Shown piece after piece: positions 27,583 to 37,756 of a stretch of 64,000 nucleotides of DNA (the stretch's first letter is position 1; every line of letters begins with the position of its first letter). The notes beneath the pieces are model-generated. The model was not told where the DNA came from and searched no databases. It saw only the letters and a list, made by a program, of their open reading frames with translations. Origin of the DNA: Xanthomonas arboricola pv. guizotiae. Its GTDB lineage: Bacteria; Pseudomonadota; Gammaproteobacteria; Xanthomonadales; Xanthomonadaceae. The stretch lies in NCBI RefSeq assembly GCF_002940205.1, contig NZ_MDSK01000027.1, positions 1 to 64,000 on the forward strand. The letters run 5' to 3'. The translations under genes and the position numbers were made by a program.

Positions 27583-27685
27583 GGCACCCTCACTTGCGAT
27601 GAACTTGTCGGAAGAGGACGTTGCGGCTGCCCTCGGTAGGCAAGCAGTGTGCCGTATCCATTCTGTCCCGGCATTCAACCGGGCC

Positions 27686-27702
27686 TTAGACCTTGGTCTT
27701 AA
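27686..27702. promoter_or_regulatory. Palindrome in the acs-porin divergent promoter
   Basis: Near-perfect inverted repeat TTAGACC-TT-GGTCTTAA (core AGACC/GGTCT with two central bases), 104 bases upstream of acs and 173 bases upstream of the DcaP porin gene. Symmetry and placement suit a LuxR-type response regulator dimer; the CrbR-like protein encoded next to acs is the obvious candidate. No experimental motif was available to compare. Confidence 0.5.
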
Positions 27703-27874
27703 CCGCCGCAGCGCGATCGGCAATCGGTCGCCGGCGCTGGTGCGACGATCGGTCATCCTGCGGAATGCTGCGTTGCAGCTACGACCAAAGACGAATAGGC
27801 TCCAAAGCGCGGACTGCCTCACGCTCCGCACAGCATCGCCATCAAGCGCGAGGCCTTATCGGGGAGAGGGGTCC

Positions 27875-29257
27875 ATGACACACCGTACTGTACCGTTGGT
27901 GCGCCATCCGTTGGCGGCTGCCTTGTTTGTGGCGAGCATCCTGCCGGGGGTGGCGTTCGCCCAGACTGCCAAGGAAAAGGCGCTGGAAGCGCGCATTGCC
28001 GAGCTCGAGCGTCAGGTCCAGCTGCTGGTGTCGGCGCAGCAACAACAGCAGGGCCAGATCGCGCAGACGCAGACCCAGGTGACCGAGGTCCGCGCCGCGC
28101 AGGCGCAGGCACCGGCCGCGCCTGCGGTGCCGGCCGGCAAGCGGCCGATCCAGCTGACCAGCATCACGCCGAACGCAGCGGCGGGGACCACGTTCCGCTA
28201 CGGGGGTTTCATCAAGGCCGACTTCATGACCACCCGCACCTCCGACGGCGCGTTGCCCGAAGGCGCGGTGGGCCGTTACCTGTATATCCCGACCCAGACG
28301 CCGGTCGGTGGCCAGGCCTCCAGCACCGACACCGACTTCCACGCCAAGTTCTCGCGCTTCAACCTGGGCGTGGACACCGTCACCGAAAACGGCGACAAGA
28401 TCACCGGCTTCATCGAACTGGATTTCTTCGGCAACGCGCTGGCCAACCAGGTCAACAATCTGTACGGCGGCACCTTGCGCCACGCCTACGTGAGCTGGAA
28501 CAACTGGCTGGCCGGCCAGACCTGGTCCAACTTCATCGATTCCACGATCCTGCCCGAGGCCGCCGACATCGTCGGGCCGACCGACGGCGCGCTGTTCAGC
28601 CGCCAGACCCAGATCCGCTACACCCGTGGCGCCTTCAGCGTGTCGGCGGAAAATCCCGAGACGCTGACCACGCCCTACCAGGGCGGCAACACCATCCTGG
28701 CCTCCGACCATGGCGCGATGCCGGACCTGACCGCGCGCTACAACTGGAAGGGCACCTGGGGCACGTTCGGCCTGTCGGCGATCGCGCGGCAGTACCGCAC
28801 GCGCAGTGCGCTGACCAACGACACCGACTTCGGCGGCGCCATCGCCGGCGGCGGCCGCTGGATCATCAACTCCAACAACGATCTGCGCTACCAGCTCAGC
28901 TATGGCGAAGGCCTGGGGCGCTATCTGGGCCTGGGCAACGGCTCGGATGTGGAGATCGACATGGACGGCAATATCCAGACCGTCAGCACGATCGCCGGCT
29001 GGGTGGCCTGGCGCCACGACTACAACGCCAAGCTGCGCAGCACCATCATGTATTCGCGCGTGAACTACGACCACGACATCGCCAATACCGGCGCGCTTGC
29101 GAGTAAATCGCAGCAGAGCATCCGCGCCAACGTGTTCTATTCGCCGCTGCCGAAGGTGGATGTGGGTGCCGAGCTGATGTATGGCCGCCGCGAAGCCGAG
29201 AACGGCGACAGCGGCGATATTTCGCGGCTGCAATTCACCACCAAGTACAGCTTCTAG
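27875..29257 (+). CDS. DcaP-family outer membrane porin
   Basis: 460 residues from the ATG at 27875. A signal peptide (LAAALFVASILPGVAFA) is followed by a coiled-coil segment EKALEARIAELERQVQLLVSAQQQQQ (about residues 30-60), then a beta-barrel beginning FRYGGFIKADFMTTRTSDG and ending LQFTTKYSF, with the terminal Phe expected of outer membrane proteins. DcaP proteins are trimeric channels for negatively charged small organic acids. Directly upstream of yjcH-actP, it probably lets acetate or related acids cross the outer membrane. Confidence 0.88.
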   Translation: MTHRTVPLVRHPLAAALFVASILPGVAFAQTAKEKALEARIAELERQVQLLVSAQQQQQGQIAQTQTQVTEVRAAQAQAPAAPAVPAGKRPIQLTSITPNAAAGTTFRYGGFIKADFMTTRTSDGALPEGAVGRYLYIPTQTPVGGQASSTDTDFHAKFSRFNLGVDTVTENGDKITGFIELDFFGNALANQVNNLYGGTLRHAYVSWNNWLAGQTWSNFIDSTILPEAADIVGPTDGALFSRQTQIRYTRGAFSVSAENPETLTTPYQGGNTILASDHGAMPDLTARYNWKGTWGTFGLSAIARQYRTRSALTNDTDFGGAIAGGGRWIINSNNDLRYQLSYGEGLGRYLGLGNGSDVEIDMDGNIQTVSTIAGWVAWRHDYNAKLRSTIMYSRVNYDHDIANTGALASKSQQSIRANVFYSPLPKVDVGAELMYGRREAENGDSGDISRLQFTTKYSF

Positions 29258-29342
29258 TTTCTGCCACCGGCGGCCCGTTCCACTGCGGTGGGGCGGGCGT
29301 CGCCGCCTTCGTTTTACCAGCGCTCTAACCAGGAGACAGACC

Positions 29343-29660
29343 ATGACCGTCTCGAATGACGCGTTGATCGCCAAGATCGACGCCAATCCGAAGTACCACG
29401 CACTCAAGCGCCAGCGCAATACGCTGGGCTGGACGCTCACCGTGCTGATGTTGCTGGCCTATTACGGCTACATCGGCCTGATCGCCTTCGACAAGGCCTT
29501 CTTGGCCAGGCCGATCGGCGACGGCGTGACCTCGGTCGGCATTCCGATCGCGATCGGGGTGATGGTCTTCACCATCCTCATCACCGCCATCTACGTGCGT
29601 CGCGCCAACAACACCTATGACCAGCTGACCGCGCAGATCCTCGAGGACGCACGCAAATGA
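29343..29660 (+). CDS. yjcH: DUF485 inner membrane protein (YjcH)
   Basis: 105 residues with two membrane helices ([22 protein letters not shown] and [21 protein letters not shown]), and the N-terminal family motif [16 protein letters not shown]. This protein almost always accompanies ActP. Its stop overlaps the actP start (ATGA at 29657-29660). Confidence 0.93.
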   Translation: MTVSNDALIAKIDANPKYHALKRQRNTLGWTLTVLMLLAYYGYIGLIAFDKAFLARPIGDGVTSVGIPIAIGVMVFTILITAIYVRRANNTYDQLTAQILEDARK

Positions 29661-31384
29661 GCAAGTATTCGCGCCTTCTTCTGATCCTGGCCGGGCTGAT
29701 GCCGGCCGGTATCGCGCTGGCCGCCGGCGGCGACATGGGCCAGGTCGACAAGCAGTCCACCAACTGGGTGGCGATCGGCATGTTCGGCTTCTTCGTGCTG
29801 GGCACCTTGTGGATCACCAAATGGGCGGCGGCCAAGACCAAATCGGCCGCCGACTTCTACACCGCCGGCGGTGGCATCACCGGCTTCCAGAACGGCCTGG
29901 CGATCGCCGGCGACTTCATGTCGGCGGCCTCGTTCCTGGGCATCACCGCCGCAGTGATGGCCAACGGCTACGACGGCCTGATCTATGCGATCGGCTTTCT
30001 GGTCGGCTGGCCGATCCTGACCTTCCTGATGGCCGAACGGCTGCGCAACCTCGGCAAGTACACCTTCGCCGACGTGGCCGGCTATCGCTTCGCACCGACC
30101 GCGATCCGCAGCTTCGCCGCGTCGGGCACGCTGGTGGTGGTGCTGTTCTATCTGATCGCACAGATGGTCGGCGCCGGTGCCTTGATCAAGCTGCTGTTCG
30201 GCCTGGACTACTGGGTGGCGGTGACCCTGGTCGGCGTGCTGATGATGGTCTACGTGCTGTTCGGCGGCATGACCGCCACGACCTGGGTGCAGATCATCAA
30301 GGCCGTGCTGCTGCTGACCGGCGTGACCTTCATGGCGGTGGCGATCATGTGGCACTTCAACTTCAGCTTCGAGGCGCTGTTCGCCGAGGGCGTGCGGGTG
30401 AAGACCGCGATCGCGGCCAATGGCGGGGCATCGCCGGAGGATGCGGCAAAAGCAGGCCTGTCGATCATGGGGCCGGGCGGCTTCGTGAAGGACCCGATTT
30501 CGGCGATCTCGTTCGGCATGGCGCTGATGTTCGGCACCGCCGGCCTGCCGCACATCCTGATGCGCTTCTTCACCGTTCCCGATGCCAAGCAGGCGCGCAA
30601 GTCGGTGCTGTGGGCCACCACCTGGATCGGCTACTTCTACATCCTGATCTTCATCATCGGCTTCGGTGCGATCGCGCTGGTGCTGACCAACCCGCAGTTC
30701 GCCAACGTCGCCACCGGCACCATCCACGGCGGCAAGGGTGCGGCCAACATGGCGGCGGTGCTGGTCGGCAATGCAGTGGGCGGCAACGTGTTCATGGGCT
30801 TCATCTCGGCGGTGGCCTTCGCCACCATCCTGGCGGTGGTCGCGGGCCTGACCCTGTCCGGCGCCTCGGCGGTGTCGCATGACCTGTATGCCACGGTGAT
30901 CAAGAAGGGCAATCCGGCGCCGGGCTCGGAGCTCAAGGTCTCGCGTGCCACCACCCTGGTGCTGGGCGTGATCGCGGTGCTGCTGGGCATCGTGTTCGAG
31001 AAGCAGAACGTGGCCTTCATGGTGTCGCTGGCATTCGCCATCGCCGCCTCGGCCAACTTCCCGGTGCTGATCCTGTCGTTGTTGTGGAAGAACTGCACCA
31101 CCCGCGGTGCGGTGACCGGCGGCTTCCTGGGCCTGCTCTCCTCGCTGGTGCTCACCATCCTGTCGCCGTCGGTGTGGGTGGACACGCTGGGTAACGCGGC
31201 CGGTTCGGCGCCGTTCCCGTACACCTCGCCGGCGCTGTTCTCGATGACGATCGGGTTTATCGGCATCTGGCTGTTCTCGATCCTGGATCACAGCCCGCAG
31301 GCCGCCAACGAACGTGCCGCGTTCAAGGCCCAGCAGATCCGTGCCGAAACCGGCCTGGGGGCCAGCGGCGCCTCCGGTCACTGA
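29657..31384 (+). CDS. actP: Cation/acetate symporter ActP
   Basis: 575 residues, SSS family, with a signal-like N-terminus ([13 protein letters not shown]) and about 13 membrane helices. ActP features: [62 protein letters not shown] and [16 protein letters not shown]. It imports acetate and other short monocarboxylates with Na+. With DcaP, YjcH, Acs and the CrbR-like regulator it makes a complete acetate scavenging module. Confidence 0.95.
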   Translation: MSKYSRLLLILAGLMPAGIALAAGGDMGQVDKQSTNWVAIGMFGFFVLGTLWITKWAAAKTKSAADFYTAGGGITGFQNGLAIAGDFMSAASFLGITAAVMANGYDGLIYAIGFLVGWPILTFLMAERLRNLGKYTFADVAGYRFAPTAIRSFAASGTLVVVLFYLIAQMVGAGALIKLLFGLDYWVAVTLVGVLMMVYVLFGGMTATTWVQIIKAVLLLTGVTFMAVAIMWHFNFSFEALFAEGVRVKTAIAANGGASPEDAAKAGLSIMGPGGFVKDPISAISFGMALMFGTAGLPHILMRFFTVPDAKQARKSVLWATTWIGYFYILIFIIGFGAIALVLTNPQFANVATGTIHGGKGAANMAAVLVGNAVGGNVFMGFISAVAFATILAVVAGLTLSGASAVSHDLYATVIKKGNPAPGSELKVSRATTLVLGVIAVLLGIVFEKQNVAFMVSLAFAIAASANFPVLILSLLWKNCTTRGAVTGGFLGLLSSLVLTILSPSVWVDTLGNAAGSAPFPYTSPALFSMTIGFIGIWLFSILDHSPQAANERAAFKAQQIRAETGLGASGASGH

Positions 31385-31410
31385 TCGACCAGACCGCTTG
31401 TGGTTGTGAT

Positions 31411-31446
31411 CGCAGACGCCGGCCCAGTGCCGGCGTTCTGCGTTTT
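31411..31446 (+). terminator. Intrinsic terminator after actP
   Basis: Stem CGCAGACGCCGG paired with CCGGCGTTCTGCG (one bulged base) around a CCCAGTG loop, followed by TTTT. It ends the porin-yjcH-actP transcript 27 bases after the actP stop. Confidence 0.75.
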
Positions 31447-31812
31447 GGCGTTGTCGATTCACATGCCTCGTGCCGCCAGCCCGGCACATCGCGCGATCCC
31501 GACTAGCGCGGAACGCGGTGTGCGCCGCGGTCAATACGCCCTGCTGCACTGCAGCCTGCAGATGCTGCTGTGCCCCCGTTGCTTCACGCCGCAGGCCTTT
31601 GCTTCGTTTCTCGCGGCTGCAACAAACGGGCGACAGCTAAGTCACTTTCAGTCACTACATTCATCGCCAAGCCGCCGCCCACCACGGATGGCTTGGCTCT
31701 CCCTCCCGGTCCTGGCCATTGAGCGAGTGCACTTCAGGCGAATCGTCGATGGCGTCGACCCTCGACTCAGCTGCCGCCCCGAACATTTCCCCTATTTCTT
31801 CGGATAGCCAAA
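31447..31812. other. Intergenic region, no supported gene
   Basis: About 365 bases between the actP terminator and the decayed GDPD gene. Short open frames here have no family signal. It should contain, or have contained, the promoter of the GDPD gene. Confidence 0.4.
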
Positions 31813-32919
31813 ATGACCACCCTTTCCGTAATTCATCCAGTGGCAACGCGCGTGCCGGCGCGTCGGTGCACTTGTCGTGCTGGCGGCACTACCGCAGTGG
31901 GCGATGGCTGCCTCGTGCAGTGACGCCACCGACATCAAAATGAACGCCATCTTGTTCAACAGCGCTAATTAAGACGACCGTGCTGGCGCACCGTGGTCTG
32001 TGGGGCAAGTTTGCAGGGATTGCCGACATGCCCGAAAATTCTCGCGGTTCGCTGCAGGTCGCCAACGACCAATGCATGGATGGGGTCGAGCTGGACGTCA
32101 AACTCGCCAGCGACGGCGTGCCGGTGTTGCTGCACGACTACAACCTGGGCCGCACCACCAACGTGTGGCAGCAACACCCAGGCACCAAGTACGACCCGAT
32201 CACCAATCAGGGCGTCAACCCGTCCGTTCTTGTCACACCGTGGTCGCAGGTCAGCCAGTTGTTCCTGCTGACCCCGGATCGTCGCACCACCACCGGCTAT
32301 CACGTGCCGCGTGTGGATGAGCTGTTCGCCTACTACAAGCAGCACGACCTGCGCACGCCGATGGTGTTCGATATCAAGGACGCGGCAACGGTGCGCGCCG
32401 TACGGAGCGCGGCTGTAACGGCATTTGACGGCAGGCAAGGTGGCTATGTTGCCGTAAAGGTCAATGCAACGTTGTATACCAGCCGCGATTCCTACCGTGC
32501 AGACGGTAGCGGCATGATCGGCATCCCGGTGTTTACCACCAACATGCTTGGCAAGATCAACGTGCGGCAGACCATCACCGCATGGATGGATACGCCGATG
32601 CACACGATGGAAATCAACGTCAAGCAGCTCGGCGGCCTACTGCAGAGCGATGCCGATTTCATTCGGGAGCGCGGGTACCGGGTCGGCGTCTTTCAGGCAA
32701 TTCCTGACGGCCCTTCTGCTGGCAAGTTCTATCAGAACAGCGGTGCCTGTTGTTATGCGCTGTCGGATCCGTACTTCTCCTACTCGGGTGGCCGCGATAC
32801 CGCTGACAACCGCGGCAACCTCGATTACATCTTGCATGACGAGGCGTCTCGCCTGATCACCACCGATGACCCGAAAAGCGGCTATTGCATACCTGCGTGC
32901 ACGCGGCAAACACGAATGA
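31813..32919 (+). pseudogene. Glycerophosphodiester phosphodiesterase-like gene with several frameshifts
   Basis: The catalytic domain is clear: TVLAHRGLWG, PENSRGSLQVAND, DGVELDVKLASDGVPVLLHDYNLGR (His, Glu, Asp of the GDPD active site), ending LDYILHDEASRLITTDDP. The signal peptide (RRVGALVVLAALPQWAMA) lies in a different frame and is separated from the domain by a TAA; deleting one T in AATTAAG would join NSAN to KTTVLAHRG. At the 3' end an extra A in the run CCGAAAAGCG moves the frame; without it the protein would end KAAIAYLRARGKHE at 32919. At least two, probably three, indels are needed to restore one ORF. Intact relatives are periplasmic. Confidence 0.78.
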
Positions 32920-33010
32920 GCACGTCGTTTCATTCGAGCCGGCCCATTGGGCCGGCATCCCTGCGATGGCTTCGGCTACCGTCGGTTCATGTCCAATGGA
33001 GCTTCGTTGC

Positions 33011-33890
33011 ATGTTTTCCATCCGTCTTCTTACCGCGGCACTGGCAAGTGTCCTGCTTGCAGGTGTGCCGCTTGCCCAGGCTGCCGATACCCGCACACCG
33101 AACACCTCGGCCCCCGTGTTGCAGATCGGCACGCACTCGCTCAGCACCCAGGAATACCGCGCGCTTGCCTTGGCGGAGTTTCCGCGGGATGTTGATCCAG
33201 GCGCCGCCGCCGACCCGGATTTCGTGCGTGAATTCGCCGACCGTCTGTTGCTGGTGGACCAGGCCCGGCGTGCGCACATGCAGGACTATCCGGTCGTGGC
33301 CGCACGCATACGCCAGGCCACCGACGACATCCTGGCCAAGGCGGTGCAGACACGTGTGCGTGATACCGCACGCATCGATGAGGCGCAGGTACAGGCGCAG
33401 TTCGATGCGCATCCGCACGATTACGACGAAGTGCGGCTGAGTCACCTGTTCGTGGCGTTCAAGCCGCAAGGCGAGGTGCGGTGTGGCACCCCCTTGAGTG
33501 ATGCGCAGGCACTCGCACGTGCGCAACGGCTCAAGCAGCAATTGGATGCGGTGGGCGTCGTTTGCCGAAGTGGCCATGCGCGAATCCGACGATGAGAGCA
33601 CCGCGGCCGAAGGCGGCGAACTGTCGTCGATTTTCCTGCGCAATGTGGCGGATGCGTTTGTCGGGCCGGTGCAGGATCTGGCCGTTGGGGCGGTATCGGC
33701 ACCAGTGCGTGGCCCGGAGGGCTACCACCTGATCCGTGTCGATGCGCGGCAACCCGCGACCCTGGATGGCGCACGCGGTCAAATCGAAGTGCAACTGCGC
33801 GATCAGGCTGCCGCCAGCGCATTGGAGTGCCTGCGTCAGGCCAATCCAGTGAGCTTCGATCACGCCGCGCTGGAAGCGGCTTTGCGTTGA
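33011..33890 (+). pseudogene. Parvulin-type peptidyl-prolyl isomerase with a central frameshift
   Basis: The first part, from ATG 33011, encodes a signal peptide (MFSIRLLTAALASVLLAGVPLAQA) and an N-terminal chaperone-like region, then the rotamase start EVRLSHLFVAFKPQGE, and runs into a stop at 33595. The remainder of the rotamase domain is in the next frame (SFAEVAMRESDDESTAAEGGELSS to GYHLIRVDARQP), ending LEAALR at 33890. The junction is near 33550 (GCGGTGGGCGTCG), where one extra G would explain the shift. Without a programmed frameshift signal I take it as inactivated. The N-terminal half resembles SurA/PrsA-type helpers of secreted proteins. Confidence 0.72.
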
Positions 33891-33903
33891 GGCGGGGTGG
33901 GTC

Positions 33904-34710
33904 ATGACAAGCCGGTCGCAAACAGTGCAGGGTGCGGGCGCTCGGCGAGCTTGGACACGTCTGGGCATGGTGGTTACGGTCATGGCCTTGCTGGCGTGCA
34001 GTGCTTGGTCACTGCATGCGTTGCATGCACCGAAAGCACAGCGCGTGCAGGATCAAACGGTTGCGCCAAGCACGCCATCGGTCGCAGCCCGATCGCGCCA
34101 GTCATCCGACAGCGTATCGCGCAGCCTGTTCGATACCGCCATGCAACAACTCGCCTGCCGCGAGCGCCAACACGTACAGGCTGCGCAGGTCGCCCGCGGT
34201 GCGGTTGCTGCCACTGGGCAGCCTGCCCGTGCCGGGTGCGTAGCGGGCACGCTGTTGCAGATCGAAGCGATGCTGCGTACGGCTGCAGCGCGTGGCGATG
34301 TGGATGCCCAACGGTACCTACTGGCGCAACGCGTGGCCGAGGTGATGCGGCGCGCAGTGGACGCAACGCCTGCAGGCATGCAGACGACGCTGTCGCCGGA
34401 TGCGGAGCGCGAGGTGGCTGCGATCGTGAGTGAACTGGAAGCGCTGGCATTGGCAGGTCACCACGATGCCATCGATACCTTGGCGCAGCTGGTGGAGTCG
34501 CCGTTGCTGCATACGCCCGACCCGGTCTATGCGGCTGCGTGGCGACTGGCCGCGCGCCAGCCGCCGGCCCATGCATTGGATGCAGCTGCACCGTTACGGG
34601 GCGAAGACGAGGTGTTGGACTCGCTCACCCAACAGCAGCAGCAACAGGCACGTATTTTTGCGGTGGAGCTGTTCAACGATTGCTGCCGCACACCTGCAAC
34701 TGCGAAGTAA
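33904..34710 (+). CDS. Hypothetical membrane-anchored protein
   Basis: 268 residues. One N-terminal membrane segment (about residues 19-38, RLGMVVTVMALLACSAWSL) anchors a soluble, mostly helical domain with many short Ala/Arg-rich helices (LLQIEAMLRTAAARGDVDAQRYLLAQRV, LEALALAGHHDAIDTLAQLV). The spacing of Gly-Asp/His-x-Ala turns recalls Sel1-like or HEAT-like helical repeats, but I cannot place it in a family. A run of six Gln lies near the C-terminus. It starts 14 bases after the parvulin remnant and was probably co-transcribed with it. Confidence 0.6.
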   Translation: MTSRSQTVQGAGARRAWTRLGMVVTVMALLACSAWSLHALHAPKAQRVQDQTVAPSTPSVAARSRQSSDSVSRSLFDTAMQQLACRERQHVQAAQVARGAVAATGQPARAGCVAGTLLQIEAMLRTAAARGDVDAQRYLLAQRVAEVMRRAVDATPAGMQTTLSPDAEREVAAIVSELEALALAGHHDAIDTLAQLVESPLLHTPDPVYAAAWRLAARQPPAHALDAAAPLRGEDEVLDSLTQQQQQQARIFAVELFNDCCRTPATAK

Positions 34711-34787
34711 CGCACGGCGCGTTGTCAACGAAAGCGCGCGCCGCACCTGCCGCCGCCGTCCATGTCATGCGCGCAGCGGCATCGCGC

Positions 34788-35933
34788 TCAGCGGAAGTAG
34801 CGCGCCTTCAACGGCAAGGTCGCTGCACCAATCGCGCAGGCATCGGCGGGCGCTTCGGCCGGCAGCAGCAGCGGCAGCGGGCGCGCCTGGCCGCGGCGTG
34901 GCAGGTTGTCGATCTGCACCGCGGCGATCAGGCGCCGTGCCAGATCGGCCGGCAGGCGGCCGCCGAACACGATCGCTTCCGGGTCGCACACGGAGGTGAT
35001 CGCCGAGACGATCAACGACACGCCCGGCGCGCTGCGCGCGATCCAGCGCTCGATCGCCGGCCAGGCCGGGTCGTAGGCCGCCAGCAGGCTGCGCACATCC
35101 GCAAAGCTTACGCCGTCTTCGGCCAGCAGCTCGCGCAGCAATTCCAGCGTGGCGCGTTCGAGCTGCTGCGCCGGCAACATGCCGGCGAACTCGCCGGCAT
35201 TGCCGCGTGCGCCGCGCATCACCTGGCCGTCGATCACCAGGCCGCCGCCCAGGCCATAGCTCAGATACAGATAGGCGAAGTCGCGATGGCGCTGGCCGAT
35301 GCCCAGCATCGCTTCGCCGGCCGCCGCAACGCTGCCGTCGTTGTCCATCCATACCGGCTGCTCGAACGCGTCGGCCAGCCACGGGCACAGTGCGATCTGG
35401 CCCAACGCGCGCAGCGGCTCGGGCGGGTTGATGAAGGCATCCTCACCGGTGAAGAACCCGCTCATCGCCACGCCGATGCCCAGGCGCGGGCCGGCATCGT
35501 CCACGCGCGCCAGCAGCGCGGTATCGGCTGCCTGCAATTGGGTGAGCACGCCGTACAAGGTGGTATCGGTCAGCGCGAGCTCGCTGACCGCACGCACTGA
35601 CCCGGAAAAATCCACCAATGCCAGGGTCAGCGCATCGGTGGCGATGGAGATGCCCAGCGTGTGGCCATGCGCCGGATTCAGCGATACCGCCACGCCGGGC
35701 TTGCCGCGGCCCAGACGCGCCACTGCATCGCCCATCTGCACCATGCCGCGCGCCTGCAGGCCTTCGATCAGGCGCACCGCGGTCTGCACGGTCAGCCCGG
35801 TGCCGCGGCTGAGGTCGGCGCGGGTGAGCACGCCGGCCAGGCGCAGGCGGTCGAGCATGTCGCGCTCGTTGCGGCTCAGGCCGAGGAAGGCGGGCGAATG
35901 CGGCGGCAACGCGACGGCGACGGAGGACGGCAT
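34788..35933 (-). CDS. ROK-family transcriptional regulator
   Basis: 381 residues from the ATG at 35933 (a GTG lies five codons upstream). An N-terminal winged HTH (LSRNERDMLDRLRLAGVLTRADLSRGTGLTVQTAVRLIEGL, about residues 17-60) precedes a ROK sugar-kinase-like domain (LGISIATDALTLALVDF, VWMDNDGSVAAAGEAMLG, YLSYGLGGGLVIDG and RGNAGEFAGM). The zinc-binding CxCGxxGC motif of NagC/Mlc is not seen. It is divergent from the TonB receptor gene, across an AT-rich 105-base gap (TAATTAATTTACAG.. and ..TTATTAAATTG) that probably holds its operator. It likely responds to a sugar taken up by that receptor system. Confidence 0.85.
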   Translation of the reverse strand: MPSSVAVALPPHSPAFLGLSRNERDMLDRLRLAGVLTRADLSRGTGLTVQTAVRLIEGLQARGMVQMGDAVARLGRGKPGVAVSLNPAHGHTLGISIATDALTLALVDFSGSVRAVSELALTDTTLYGVLTQLQAADTALLARVDDAGPRLGIGVAMSGFFTGEDAFINPPEPLRALGQIALCPWLADAFEQPVWMDNDGSVAAAGEAMLGIGQRHRDFAYLYLSYGLGGGLVIDGQVMRGARGNAGEFAGMLPAQQLERATLELLRELLAEDGVSFADVRSLLAAYDPAWPAIERWIARSAPGVSLIVSAITSVCDPEAIVFGGRLPADLARRLIAAVQIDNLPRRGQARPLPLLLPAEAPADACAIGAATLPLKARYFR

Positions 35934-36038
35934 GGCGAGCGGTGTCACGGGGGAGCCGTTAGCTTACCCGCTTCCACTGAAATAATTAATTTACAGCAAG
36001 TTATTAAATTGACAGGATCTGCCACTTCCGGTTGTCCC

Positions 36039-37756
36039 ATGTCACGCGTTCGCTCTCCTTCGTGTCCCCGTGTCTGCCTGTTGGCGCTGTGCGTGAGCGC
36101 CAGCCTGGGCGCCTACGCCGCCGAGCCCGCTCTTGCCGGGGGTGGCACGACCGAGCCCGTTCCGATAGAGGCGGTTCCAGCCACGCCTGCCGGCAATGCG
36201 GCGCCTGTGCAGCTGGATACGGTGCAGGTCTCCGGCCAGCATCTGTCGATCCGCCAGGCCATCGGCGCCAAGCGCGAGGCGGCGGCGGTGTCCGATGGTG
36301 TGGCCGCCGACGACATCGGTTCCATTCCCGACTTCGGCCTGGGCGAGGCGCTGCAGCGCGTGCCGGGCGTGTCGATGGTGGTCAACAACGGCCGTGGCGA
36401 AGCGCAGTTCATGAGCCTGCGCGGCTTCAACCCCGACTACAACAATGTGCTGATCGACGGGGTGGCGCTGCCATCCACCGAAACCAGCCGCCGCGTGCAA
36501 TCGCTGGACGTGATCCCGGCATCGCTGGCGCAGCAGGTGGACATCTACAAGACCTTCAACGCCGACATGGACAGCAACGCCATTGGCGGCATTGCCTCCC
36601 TGCACACGCGCAGCGCCTTCGATCACGACGGCCGCTTCGCCACCGTGCGGGCCAACCTGGCCGACTGGGAAAACCGCCGGCAACTGCAGGGCAGCACGCC
36701 GTCCGGGCAGGTGCAAGGCACCTTCAGCGACACCTTCGGGCCGGACAATCATTTCGGCGTGGTGCTGTCGGCGGATTATTTCCGCCGCGACTCGTCGTCG
36801 TTGAATACCGCCATCGACAGCTACAGCTATTACGCCAACGGTGTGCGCCAGAACCTCACCCCCGGCCTGGACACCGACGGCATGGCGATCGTGCCGGACC
36901 GGTTTCGCCCGCTTACCTACGACAATGTGCGCCAGCGCCGGCAGTGAAGCTGCGCATCGCCGGCAGCCGCACCATTGGCCTGCCCACCTATGTCGACATC
37001 GGCCAGAACAGCAGCCCGGTGGTGGATGTCACCGGCTTCACCATCAACCGCAGCATCGCCAACCCGCAGCTACGCCCGCGCCGCGCGGACAATCTGGATC
37101 TGTCGCTGGAATGGTATCCGGACCGCGATTCGCAGCTGTCGGTGGCGCTGTTCCACAAGCGCATCGGCGATGAAATCGTGCGCCTGACCAGCACCGACGT
37201 CCAACACAATCCCGGCGGTCTGGTCGGCACTTATCAAGTCACCACCACCCAGGCGATCAATGCCGGCGACGCGCAGGTGCAGGGCATCGAAATCACCGCC
37301 ATCGACACGCGTTTCGATTTTCTGCCCGGCGCCTGGGCGCACCTGGGCGCGATGTTTAACGCGACCTTGCTCGACCCGCGCACGGCCGATGTGCAAATGG
37401 CCGACGGCACGCGCCGCGCGCTACCGGGCCTGATGGAATCGCCCAAGCGCCGCGCCAACGCTTCGCTGCTGTACGACATCGGCCCGTTCAGCGCTCGCGT
37501 CAGCGCCAACTACACCGGCGCGCAGCTGCTCTCGGCCGCCACCGACAATCGCGTCAACGACCGCTACTACGACGCCATCACCAGCTACGACGCACAGCTG
37601 GCATGGCGCTTCAGCCCGCAACTGCGGCTCACCGTGCAGGGGCGCAACCTCAGCAATGCGCGGCTTACCCGGGTGATCGGCGCCGACCAGCAACTGCTGC
37701 GCGAGCAGCTCGACAACGGCCGCGCGTATTACCTGGGAGTGGACTATGCGTTCTGA
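36039..37756 (+). pseudogene. TonB-dependent receptor with internal deletion and frameshift
   Basis: The first 302 codons encode a signal peptide, the plug domain (GLGEALQRVPGVSMVVNNGRGEAQFMSLRGFNPDYNNVLIDGVALPS) and the first barrel strands, stopping at 36947. From about 36950 another frame carries the last third of the barrel (LRIAGSRTIGLPTYVDIG, NLDLSLEWYPD, GDAQVQGIEI, NARLTRVIGADQ) and ends YYLGVDYAF with the terminal Phe. Receptors of this TonB-Xanth-Caul type have about 850-1000 residues; only about 570 codons remain, so roughly 300 or more residues of the barrel are deleted at the junction. The deletion also shifts the frame. Divergent from the ROK regulator. Confidence 0.85.
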
